64,000 nt of DNA, from contig OY725496.1 in assembly GCA_963281255.1 (NCBI GenBank), positions 3,387,723-3,451,722 on the forward strand. Reading direction: 5' to 3'. The notes under the pieces are model-generated. The model did no database searches and had not been told where the DNA came from. It saw nothing but the letters and a program-made list of their open reading frames with translations. Shown piece after piece: positions 20,628-30,233 of this stretch. The stretch's first letter is position 1. The number at the start of each line of letters is the position of its first letter. Made by a program: the position numbers and the translations under genes. Source of the DNA: Aphrocallistes beatrix (Eukaryota > Porifera > Hexactinellida > Sceptrulophora > Aphrocallistidae).

Positions 20628-21777
20628 CAAGAGCATGATCTTAGGTCGAGAGCATGCTCTTCGGTCAAGATCATGATCTTAGGTCGAGAGCACGTTCTTC
20701 GGTCAAGATCATGATCTTAGGTCGAGAGCATGATCTTCGGTAGAGAGCATGCTCTTCAGTCGAGAGCATGCTCTTCGGTCAAGATCATGATCTTAGGTCG
20801 AGAGCATGCTCTTCAGTCGAGAGCATGATCTTCGGTCGAGAGCATGCTCTTCAGTCAAGAGCATGATCTTAGGTCGAGAGCATGCTCTTCGGTCAAGAGC
20901 ATGATCTTAGGTCGAGGTCGAGAGCATGTTCTTCAGTCAAGAGCATGATCTTAGGTCGAGAGCATGCTCTTCGGTCAAGATCATGATCTTCGGTAGAGAG
21001 CATGCTCTTCAGTCGAGAGCATGCTCTTCAGTCGAGAGCATGCTCTTCGGTCAAGATCATGATCTTAGGTCGAGAGCATGCTCTTCAGTCGAGAGCATGC
21101 TCTTCAGTCGAGAGCATGCTCTTCGGTCAAGATCATGATCTTAGGTCGAGAGCATGCTCTTCAGTCGAGAGCATGCTCTTCGGTCAAGATCATGATCTTC
21201 GGTAGAGAGCATGCTCTTCAGTCGAGAGCATGCTCTTCGGTCAAGATCATGATCTTAGGTCGAGAGCATGCTCTTCAGTCGAGAGCATGATCTTCGGTCG
21301 AGAGCATGCTCTTCAGTCAAGAGCATGATCTTAGGTCGAGAGCATGCTCTTCGGTCAAGAGCATGATCTTAGGTCGAGGTCGAGAGCATGTTCTTCAGTC
21401 AAGAGCATGATCTTAGGTCGAGAGCATGCTCTTCGGTCAAGATCATGATCTTAGGTCGAGAGCATGATCTTCGATAGAGAGCATGCTCTTCAGTCGAGAG
21501 CATGCTCTTCGGTCAAGATCATGATCTTAGGTCGAGAGCATGATCTTCGGTAGAGAGCATGCTCTTCAGTCGAGAGCATGATCTTAGGTCGAGAGCATGC
21601 TCTTCGGTCAAGAGCATGATCTTAGGTCGAGAGCATGCTCTTCAGTCGAGAGCATGATCTTCGGTCGAGAGCATGCTCTTCAGTCGAAAGCATGATCTTA
21701 GGTCGAGAGCATGCTCTTCGGTCAAGAGCATGATCTTAGGTCGAGAGCATGCTCTTCGGTCAAGAGCATGATCTTGA
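20628..21777. repeat. 19-bp palindromic satellite
   Basis: Tandem 19-bp units alternate between TCGAGAGCATGCTCTTCAG and TCAAGATCATGATCTTAGG. Each contains a perfect palindrome (AGAGCATGCTCT or AAGATCATGATCTT). About 160 bases at 20779 onward reappear in the same order at about 21241 onward, a higher-order duplication. The array is open in several frames but encodes only repeats. It ends inside the MATE pseudogene. Confidence 0.95.
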
Positions 21778-23050
21778 GCGTCACATGAGTGACTACTCCA
21801 ATGCCTAATCCCAACCAGAATCCAGAAGCATACCACTTCAGCACGAAAGCGAATATGAAGGCCAGTGGGAGAGACACGAACCCGTAGGTGATGATGTTGA
21901 TCAGAGCGCCAAACTTCTGTTTGCCACAGCCTTTGATTATTCCACCTGAAACACTCTGATATCCATCAATTAATTGGAATACGGAGACTATGATTACTGG
22001 CCATATCGAGCCAGCTAGAATGCATAGGTCGTTAGTGTAGAGTAAAGAAAGCCAGTGTCTGGAAAAGAACACAACCAAGAACTGAGTAATTCCAATAAAA
22101 AATATTGTACAAAAGCTGAGGTAGGAACCTGTCTTGCTCTGTTCGGTTCGTTATGACCTAGAAGATTCCCGACACGGACAGTGGCTGCGATCATGTAACC
22201 GAGTGGAATTGAGTAGATTAAACCTGTAATGTTCATTAGAACCGAGTAAATGCCAATTTCAATTTTAGGATAAGGAGCAATCGCACCAACGGTGAAATAA
22301 CCTAATTCAAAGGCCCACCACTCAAAACATAGCATTAGCATCCCTGGAATTCCATACTTGAAGTATTGGTACCAGTCGGAGAGTGCATCTAGCCGCCAGT
22401 GCCCCCATGTCTGCTGATAGAGATGCGAGAACCGAATATACATAATGTACCCAGCTGCGACAGCATACTGCGAAGCTGTGAAGGCTATCGCACAGCCGCT
22501 TAAACCCAGCTCTAGGTGGATGACAAGGACGTACTATCCAATCCCATTTACCAATATACCAAAAGATGTACAGATGATCTGTGGCAGGATCAGGTTACGA
22601 GATTGGAAAAGTTTTAGAGTGACGTAAGACAGTTGAACCGCGGGGAGATATATAGACAAGTAGGAGATAAACTGCCCAGCAACTTTGGCTACATCCGGAT
22701 CTTGATGAAAGATAAGGAGTATCGTTTCTAAGTTGAGCCATAAAGCTGCGAGTGGGAAACATAGAAGCGCATGGATGAATAAAGCTTTCTGATAATAGAG
22801 GCCGCACTGGCGGAACTGCTTCGCCCCATAGGCTTGAGAGCAGAGTTGCTAATGCAGAACTTAAGCCAATGGAAACAGCACCTCCGGTTATATGAGTAAA
22901 AGACAAAGCGATGCTGCTACCATCCAAGAATTTTTCATCCGAGCTAATATGTCCAGCAAATACCAAACATATAAACTTGTTCAAACTTGCTAATATATAG
23001 GCTAGTGAGTTCGGGAGGGCTAGTTTGTTCAAAATGAAAAGTTCCTTGAT
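21770..23050 (-). pseudogene. MATE/SLC47-type multidrug exporter, broken
   Basis: Read on the minus strand, fragments in different frames align in order with MATE transporters: ELFILNKLALP and FAGHI; IGLSSALATLLS; then, after a one-base shift at about 22845, QAYGAKQF and FHQDPDVAKV; a TAG stop at about 22529 inside the segment VNGIG-stop-YVLV; then IPGMLMLCFEWWAFELG and AATVRVGNLLGHNEPNRAR; and after another shift at about 22125, the last conserved helices, including VSGGIIKGCGKQKFGA. The C-terminus is replaced by satellite sequence. MATE proteins export organic cations in exchange for protons. With at least two frameshifts and one stop this copy should be inactive, unless the lesions are assembly errors. 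Confidence 0.8.
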
Positions 23051-23710
23051 AATCCAAAAAGAAAATATATTGTGTAACCTGACAATCCGGAAATTTCGCT
23101 ATCTTGTTTAATAAACATAATATCAGACAATTAATTAACAACATGAAAGCCTAAATAATATAGTACATGTATACGTACTTGAAGTTTCGTGTCATTCAAG
23201 AACTATTCGTTCGTGATACTATTTAACACATTTTGACAGAAATTAATTCAGGAATGTATTACACAAGTGAAGGATGACTGATCAAATAATCAGTGAGTAA
23301 TTTATTCGCCTGTGTCCTTCTAGAAGGCGAAAGGCTGAGTTCAGTGTCATTATTCGGAGTGTTGGGCATAGAGAGAATGTGAGGTAGCTCCTCGAATTGT
23401 TTTGCTGAGTTTTTTTTAGTTATGAAAATTTGGCATATATATTTAAACTCGTGTATAGAATCACCAATTGACATCCACAGGCCAATTTTCACAATTCTAC
23501 CACTGCTCTTCACAATCAATTTGAACAAACAAACAAACAAAACCCTATCGTTTCATCAGTAATTATAAAATACAAAGGATAAGTTCAAAAAACACAAAAT
23601 TGCGATACTAACTACAGTTACAAAATCATTCGAAAGAACAGCAGGTAATTATTAAAATTTCGACTGGAATGAAGAAATTGTGTGTAACGCTTCAATGGTA
23701 AATAATAATA
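23051..23710. other. Intergenic DNA between MATE and ABCC copies
   Basis: AT-rich. Around 23500-23560 an AACAAACAAACAAACAAA tract preceded by TTCACAATCAATTTG resembles the end of the dispersed repeat family seen at 45750-45790. No supported gene. Confidence 0.45.
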
Positions 23711-25530
23711 TTAATATAAAGCATGATCTGAGTAGTTGATCCATGCCAATTGCTTGAGATGCTTATAAGTACTGGGATCAAACTGCAGAAGCAAACGACT
23801 CAGATAACTGTTCTCATCTTGTAGCATCAAGAACTGTGCAGAGTCTTCACAGATCCTTCCTCTCTCCAGCACCAGAATCCTGTCTGAGTCTATCACGGTC
23901 TCTATTCTGTGAGCTATGGTGAGGACAGAGCAGTGAGAGAAGTGGGATCGGATTGCCTGTTGCACCAACACGTCCGTGTGCATATCCACGTTAGCAGTGG
24001 CCTCGTCAATCAGGAGGATCGAGTTATCTCGGAGCAGAGCACGAGCGAGACAGATCAGCTGACGTTCTCCTGCCGAGAAGTTCACACCATTCTCCAGCAC
24101 ACACGCCTCCAGCTGACCGGGCAGCGATTCTATCTTAGCCTTGAGATGAGACTTGTCGAGGGCTGTCCACAGTTGTGCGGAGCTGTACTCCTCGAAAGGA
24201 TCCAGATTGTAGCGGAGAGTGCCAGAGAATAGAAACGGGTCTTGAGGAATGATGGACAATCTCTTCCTGTGCTCATACAGATTCACACTGGCTATGTCCT
24301 TCTGATCAATGGAGATGCTCCCAGAGAACAACTCATTCAGAAGGAACAGGGAGTTGAACAGAGAAGTTTTTCCAGCTCCCGTCCGACCGATGATTCCGAT
24401 CTTCTCTCCAGGTTTCACTTTCAAACACAGATTCTCCAACGAATATGGCGAATCACTCGAGTATTTGAAACGTACATTTTCGTATTCGAGCTCGCCAAAA
24501 TAGGATTTAGAAACAGAATCAGGACGAGATGCAAGTGATCTCTCTTGAGGAAGGTTGCAATACTTGAGTATTCGATCAGTAGACACCATTAGAATTTCCA
24601 CCTCACCACTCAATCTTATTGAATTTAGAAAGGTGAGAGCGAGATCAATATCGAAATAAAAGAGAGCTGAAGGTTCAATGGGGATGTTAAGCGACAAACA
24701 ATGAAAAGAGGAATGAATATACTTGTGTTGTAAAATGAGAAGTTGCTAATGTGACAAAATCCAGCAAACTGATGTTTTGCTGGGTTACTTCACCTTTCTA
24801 CGCCTTATGCTGCCGATGTACTTACAAATTGAGCCTCCCAAACGTAGAATTTTATAACAAATCATGCCTCGAATTATCTGATCCATAAGTTTGATACGTT
24901 TGTCTTCAGTAATCGACTGAGATGTCTGAAATAGCGGAATAAGACCTTAGCACTGTTGCGTGATTGAGATCGTAATATTTTGAGATATCGTAGCATTCTG
25001 AAATTTTGTTTGGCTTACTCAAATTGCCTTGTGGTTCAATCTATTTCATCGTGGCACAAAATTGTGGCACATGACAAAATTTGACGGCACGCGACACAAT
25101 TTAGTGGCACGCGACATAATTTACTATGTTAGAACCCCATATGGACCATGATTATATTTTAATTTATGGTCCATATGGGGTTCTACCATAGTAAATTGTG
25201 TCGCGTGCCATCAAATTTTGTCATATGCCAATTTGGTGCCACGATGAAACCGATTGAAAATCTCAGAATGCTACGATATCTCGAAATATTACGATCTCAA
25301 GATATCACGGTACTAAATCATCCATGGTTACTTAATATGTACTAGGATCCCAAGATATCAACAGTTCTACTTGCCAATATTTGTCAAATATGTGGAACAA
25401 TTCTCTAGAGCACTGCTCCCTAGGACAGGTGTGCAAGTCTTTCTTACTCAGTTCCTCCTTATCCCATTGTAGAACAGTCTGTCCAGCCAAGAGAAAAATA
25501 TCTGAGACAAAATGGAGCCTCTATCTAGTC
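23711..25530 (-). pseudogene. Second ABCC copy: intact NBD2 fused to decayed remnants
   Basis: The 23711-24697 part is open (328 residues) and from about residue 28 is nearly identical to the C-terminal 300 residues of the intact ABCC gene, including GRTGAGKTS, FSAGERQLICLA and SILLIDEATANVD. Upstream the homology is broken: 24640-24960 matches a TMD1 segment of the full gene with frameshifts, and 25360-25530 matches its N-terminal exon region (SQIFF..LDRLFYNG area), with NBD1 and most of both TMDs missing. A foldback repeat (24964-25300) is inserted between. It is therefore a deleted tandem duplicate whose 3' end was recently copied or homogenised. An NBD-only protein of 328 residues could in principle be made, but no promoter is evident. 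Confidence 0.85.
24964..25300. repeat. Long palindrome inserted in ABCC pseudogene
   Basis: An almost perfect 337-bp inverted repeat. The outer arms read TTGAGATCGTAATATTT and its complement; the centre is AGAACCCCATATGGACCA, an 18-base spacer and its complement. Degenerate GGCACGCGACA segments recur in both arms. No coding capacity. No clear target duplication. Confidence 0.8.
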
Positions 25531-25861
25531 TGTTCTGATTATTATTCGTTCTAGATTAAATGGAAATTCATCCGATAATATATCTAAATATTCTCGAATA
25601 CAGCTAATAGTTCCCTTGCAGCAATGTGATTCCCAACCCCATCCCGCTTATTACGAATCTTTTAGGAGTTGCTAAGGACGACTAAACTAAAGTTTTATGA
25701 CTATAATCACTATATACACGTTGTACTCAACTCACCCACAAGTTCTATCAAATACTACAGCGAGCTTTTGACCGAAGCTGCAGGTTAATCCAGGCACGGA
25801 ATCAATAGCTGTTAATAATAGAATTGAAAGAGGATGCGTGTCAGCACTAGCAGGAGTTATA
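25531..25861. other. Intergenic DNA
   Basis: Short AT-rich spacer between the ABCC remnant and the 3' end of KTI12; nothing recognised. Confidence 0.4.
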
Positions 25862-26689
25862 CTAGCTGAAGGTAGAGTTAAGCAGCTGCAGGAACTGCGA
25901 GGCGATCAGCTGTGTGTCTGACACAGGGTGTAGCTTGCAGTAGGACAGGAACTGTCTGCGCACCTGTCTCAGCTCAGGGAGTGAGACGGACCGGCAGAAT
26001 GTCACAGCCTCGGAACTCGGATTGAGTCGGAAATTGTTGAGCACCACGCCCCCTGTCTGGGCCTTCATGAGGTCGGCCACCAGTCCAGACGTCACCTGCT
26101 CCAGGTCTAGAAGGAGGGAGGGCGCGGACAGGGGGAGATTCTGAGTGGACTGGTTAGGTTTAGGAGCTGCACCGAATAGCAGCAGCTGAGTTATTTCTTC
26201 GAACGGCGGAGATTGATCCGGGTCTACTCTGAAGAGAGGACGGTCCCACCGGTTAGCGTCATTGGGGGACTCGAACCTCATACTGACCTCCCGTAGAGTG
26301 TCCTCCTGGTACTTGAACTCCTCTCTCCGCTCATTCCACTTCAGGGTGAGCTCCAGTGGCGTGGCGCAAAGCAGCAGGCACGAAGTAGTGCGAGTCTGCT
26401 TGCTGATGCAGTACAGCTCGTATCTGAACCCCTTCACATAGCAGGGACTGTCTACAATCACCAGAGCGTCAGGTGTCAGCAGACGCTCCACTTCTCCACG
26501 GATGGAGGCTCTCATCTCTTTCTCGCGCGCACTGCTTTCGAACCAGCACTCCCTGGGCAGTCCCAGGCCCTCCTCCCCCACCACCTGCACCCGGTAGCCG
26601 GGGCGGGAGGAGGAGAGGAAGGATAGCAGCTCCTGGACACGAGAGCTCTTTCCAGAGCAGGGAAGACCGCAAACCAGCAGGAGCGGCAT
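25862..26689 (-). CDS. KTI12: KTI12 homologue (Elongator-associated P-loop protein)
   Basis: A 275-residue single exon beginning MPLLLVCGLPCSGKSSRV, the P-loop at the very N-terminus that defines KTI12/PSTK-like ATPases. Further family blocks are VIVDSPCYVKGFRYELYCISK (Walker B-like Asp plus the KGFRYEL box), CATPLELTLKWNERR, and the central MRFESPNDANRWDRPLF motif. The C-terminus has LRQVRRQFLSYCKLHP, the KTI12 tail. KTI12 supports Elongator in making the 5-carboxymethyl group on wobble uridines of tRNA. It is shorter than human KTI12 (354) mainly in the linker. It is well conserved with no defects and transcribed away from the AQR side. Confidence 0.93.
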   Translation of the reverse strand: MPLLLVCGLPCSGKSSRVQELLSFLSSSRPGYRVQVVGEEGLGLPRECWFESSAREKEMRASIRGEVERLLTPDALVIVDSPCYVKGFRYELYCISKQTRTTSCLLLCATPLELTLKWNERREEFKYQEDTLREVSMRFESPNDANRWDRPLFRVDPDQSPPFEEITQLLLFGAAPKPNQSTQNLPLSAPSLLLDLEQVTSGLVADLMKAQTGGVVLNNFRLNPSSEAVTFCRSVSLPELRQVRRQFLSYCKLHPVSDTQLIASQFLQLLNSTFS

Positions 26690-27024
26690 AATCTAACATT
26701 TTTCACTCGCGATAATAATTGTTCTCGTGGAGTTATGCTGAAAATGCACTTTGAGCGCTCTAAAAGTGAGGATTTTTTAGTTTTTAGAAACCAAGTTGAA
26801 ATACATGATTTCATAAAGTTTCCCTACTAACTGTTTGATATATTAATTTGGCGACATACCTAATTTACGGAATGGAACGGAACGGAACCATTCCGCGATA
26901 TCTGAGCACACTCATTTTCGTTATGAGTCATTTGTACCAAATTAATTGGTTTCAACAACTCATTTTCATATGACGGTTATAAACTCATTTAGTTGATTTT
27001 GCCAACTCAAAATGAGAGGTATTG

Positions 27025-28239
27025 AAAAGTCGAGAGAGCATGCTCGTTAAGTCCAGAGAGCATGCTCATTATGTCGAGAGAGCATGCTCCTTACATTTAT
27101 ACCTTCTTTATATTCAAAAAAGGTACAAGTATTTACTGATTTGAATCTACTACATGCGTCCTAGATACTGTACTTCCCGTACGGAGTATCACCTATAAAA
27201 ATCCTGATGTAAAATTGGTTTAAATTAGTTCGAGAAGTTTCATATTTGTAATAACTTCCTACTATTATAAGTAGGTATGATGCTGGTAACTAATGGAGGA
27301 ATGGCGGAACTTTCGTCCCCTGAAATGCCCTTTTCGCACCAATTGATTTCTCAATCAAAATGCCTCATTTTCACCCTTTTTTCAAACATACTCCACTCCA
27401 AAAGCCTCACTTTCCATTCCTTACATATTAGTGCCCATTTATTTTAGTCTCTAATGAGACAAAAATTCCAAGGACGAAAGTTCTGCTTACCCCAATGGAG
27501 TATCTAACGAGCATGCTCTCTCGACCTAATGAGCATGCTCTCTCGACCTAACGAGCATGCTCTCTCGACTTAACGAGCATGCAGGGCCGTAGACAAGGGG
27601 GGGCTTGGGGGGCTTAAGCCCCCCAGTTTTTTTACCATCAGTTAGGGTTTCTTCAAGACAAACCATCATTGGTGGGGCTATCCCCTCCCAAAAAAAATTA
27701 AGTTCTCCCCTGGCTTGAATTACATTTGTAATCCCTCCGCCTGATGTTGGTGAGAAATTGGATAACCAATCTCTTGATTTAATTCTATACCGGAAGTTTT
27801 CTCGTCCTCCATAATAGAAACATCCGGAAGTTGAGATTTCTTAAGCCAGGTGAGTATTGACATTGTGCACGAATTATAGAGCTTGTGTCAAAACCAAAAA
27901 CTTAGAAGTATGTATATATGTATTCGATTTAGATATAAAAACAAACACAATTGAATAATTAAAATGTAGTAATTTTTAAAAGGTTAATGTCCAGGATAGT
28001 CAAAAAAATCGACAATTAAAATATTAAATAAATAAAATGGCAAATATAAATATAACTTCCACATCGATTTTTAAAGCCCCCCCACTTTCCAAAAGTTGTC
28101 TACGGCCCTGGCATGCTCTCTCGACTTAACGAGCATGCTCTCTCGACCTAACGAGCATGCTCTCTCGACCTAACGAGCATGCTCTCTCGACCTAACGAGC
28201 ATGCTCTCTCGACCTAACGAGCATGCTCTCTCGACTTTT
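27025..28239. mobile_element. Foldback with tandem-repeat arms
   Basis: The left end AAAAGTCGAGAGAGCATGCT and the right end (its complement) are followed inward by tandem units of about 22 bp built on GAGCATGCTCTCTCGACYTA, three on the left and about nine on the right, in opposite orientation. The core GAGCATGCTC is shared with the satellite at 20628-21777. The arrangement resembles Drosophila Foldback elements, whose arms are also tandem repeats. Confidence 0.65.
27582..28110. mobile_element. hAT-like non-autonomous element inserted in repeat arm
   Basis: A 529-bp element with matching ends CAGGGCCGTAGACAA and TTGTCTACGGCCCTG. It splits one satellite unit; GCATG is present on both sides (27577-27581 and 28111-28115), which in this repeat context indicates a 5-bp duplication. 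The interior is non-coding. Confidence 0.8.
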
Positions 28240-28410
28240 TATTATAAGCAAAATGAGCCTGACTGACTACTTAGATTTGGCGGAACAGATCGGGAAAATG
28301 GTTTGGTTTGGGTCCGGCCCCATAAGCTTTCAATTAGATATGCACAAGCTAGGCGGTGAGCACTTCGCGCCCCGAGGAGTGTGACTTTTGGAAAAAAGTT
28401 TAGAGTGCAC

Positions 28411-29334
28411 CATGGCCTACTTAATACACGGCCGTGTATGTCACCGAGAGGGCATGAAAAATAGAAGACCAGTTTCAAAACAGTCAAAATTTGTCAAAAA
28501 ATCGATATGTCATCATGTGATTGCGCAATAGGCTCTTTTTAGAGCGAAAAATGCTGTTGTTCTAGCACATTTAAAACGTCGTTATCTGCATTTCTAATGC
28601 TTGATTTTTTCATGGAATAACAATAGGAAGGCCTTGATCCAAAAAATCTGAAAATATTAATTGGAATGTCTATGCATTCCTCATTTGCTATGGAAACAAA
28701 CAAAAAAAATTGAATGTTTAAGCATAACTCAAAAAGTATAGATCCTAGACTCTAAGAAATTATACTATTCTATTAATTATACTACTGCCCAGACAAAACA
28801 TCCAAAAAGTATTCTGAAAAATTTGTACTGCTTCAAAACCCAACATGTGACTCACGGGTGGGTCACGTTACATTCAACCCTTCTTGTGACCCACGGGTGG
28901 GTCACGAATTATAAATAGTGAATAACTTGTAGCAGGTGTGAGTAGTAGTATTTTTTTGAAGTGGCAAGTGGATAATTTTGATGATTTTGGCAAAGAATGA
29001 AAATAAAAAATTTGATACTTGCGTAACAAATTGAGTATAAATATGACTCAAATCATAGAAAAATAGAAAATGTGTTAATAAATGTGCTAGAACAACAGCA
29101 TTTTTCGCTCTAAAAAGAGCCTATTCCGCAATCACATGATGACATATCGAATTTTTGACAGCTGAATTAGATACTCTGATATGATGTTTGTATATGGTAA
29201 TAATACATTTCAAATATCTATCTTAAGCGGTTTTTGATTTATCGGTCTAATTAAATTTTGACTGTGTTAAAACTGGCCTTCTATTTATCAGGCCTTCTCG
29301 GTGACATACACGGCCGTGTATTAAGTAGGCCATG
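28411..29334. mobile_element. TIR element, 7-bp TSD AGTGCAC
   Basis: Long inverted arms start CATGGCCTACTTAATACACG, and further inward share TCATCATGTGATTGCG and AGAGCGAAAAATGCTGTTGT. AGTGCAC flanks both ends (28404-28410 and 29335-29341). The centre contains two near-palindromic hairpins GTGACCCACGGGTGGGTCAC (around 28850 and 28890). A sister copy is at 54011-54920. Non-coding; superfamily unknown. Confidence 0.8.
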
Positions 29335-29632
29335 AGTGCACAGAATCAGGACCAATCTGGGTGGGTATATAAAGGAAAATCTAAGGGGTAATGTCAACTT
29401 TGGGTGCGAATGAAAACTTGACGCACTCTAGGGTTCGCGGATTTGCGAGGGTTGGATGATGTCTTGAGAACAACCTGCATAATCCTACATCAGGGTAATC
29501 CAGAGTATTCTATTACTCGACACTATTCTTTATCTGATCCCGTTCCGTAATTTAGGCATTTTTAAAATTTCCCGGAATGGTTCCGTTCCGTAAATTAGGT
29601 ATGTCCCCCAAATAGTATAACAAATGATAATC

Positions 29633-30233
29633 GAATAGAATTTCAAATAAGTTTGATTTTTAGATTTTTTTCCAATCTCCAAAATATAAGATATTAAATA
29701 ATAGAGATTTAGATTTCTAAAATTAGTCACTTTTATTTTAATTAATGATAGAATTCCATAAAAGCAAGTAAGCGGATACCTTGATTTTATTTGGTGTTAT
29801 GATCGATCTTGATACCCAAATGGAGAGGGCAAAAGTAGCCGCACCCAGCGGAAGATCTGTTTGACTCCCTGGAAAGCCAAAAGATGCACCAAACAAAATC
29901 TGATGCTTTTTTCAGTAGTAAATAGTATTTGGACTTGGAGCGTGTTATTTTTAGCTTTGATTCCCTTGGGACTATTCGTTACTGGTGTCCCCAAAAAGTG
30001 CCACAAAATTTAAACCCCTATATCTCCGAATGATTTTCTCCGCGAGAACAATTAGTTCAAAAAACTTCAGGAAAAAGTGAAAAATTTAATTTTTGTCCTA
30101 ATACGATACCACCAACCTTATTCATTGTTATGGAATCCTCCATTTGCATTATATTCTGATATGGAGCGAGGGATTTAATAATATCATTAATACTGTCTCC
30201 GTAATTTATTCAGAATTAGATCCGAGCAACAGA
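29633..30233. other. Upstream region of AQR
   Basis: AT-rich DNA. A TTTATTCAG acceptor-like site just before the coding start (about 30207-30211) leaves room for a 5' non-coding exon. No other gene is seen. Confidence 0.4.

Larger units (their letters stand above)
26834..29632. mobile_element. Outer inverted-repeat composite with nested elements
   Basis: Inverted ends share ATTTGG..GACATACCTAATTTACGGAA with GGAACGG runs, at about 26834-26900 on the left and 29572-29632 on the right. The 2.8-kb interior contains a satellite-armed foldback (27025-28239), itself interrupted by a hAT-like insertion (27582-28110), and a separate 7-bp-TSD element (28411-29334). No transposase frame was found anywhere inside. 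Confidence 0.6.

Noticed and set aside
20926..21290. Overlapping 60-70 residue frames in the satellite
   Set aside because: They encode only repeated SREHALQSRAC-type units because the 19-bp repeat lacks stops; no gene evidence.
20628..21777. CRISPR array
   Set aside because: Units are directly contiguous with no unique spacers, there are no cas genes, and the genome is eukaryotic.
21722..23032. Intact multi-exon MATE gene with introns at the frame breaks
   Set aside because: The break at about 22125 would need a 13-base intron, the one at about 22845 has no splice signals, and there is an in-frame TAG, so a pseudogene is more likely.
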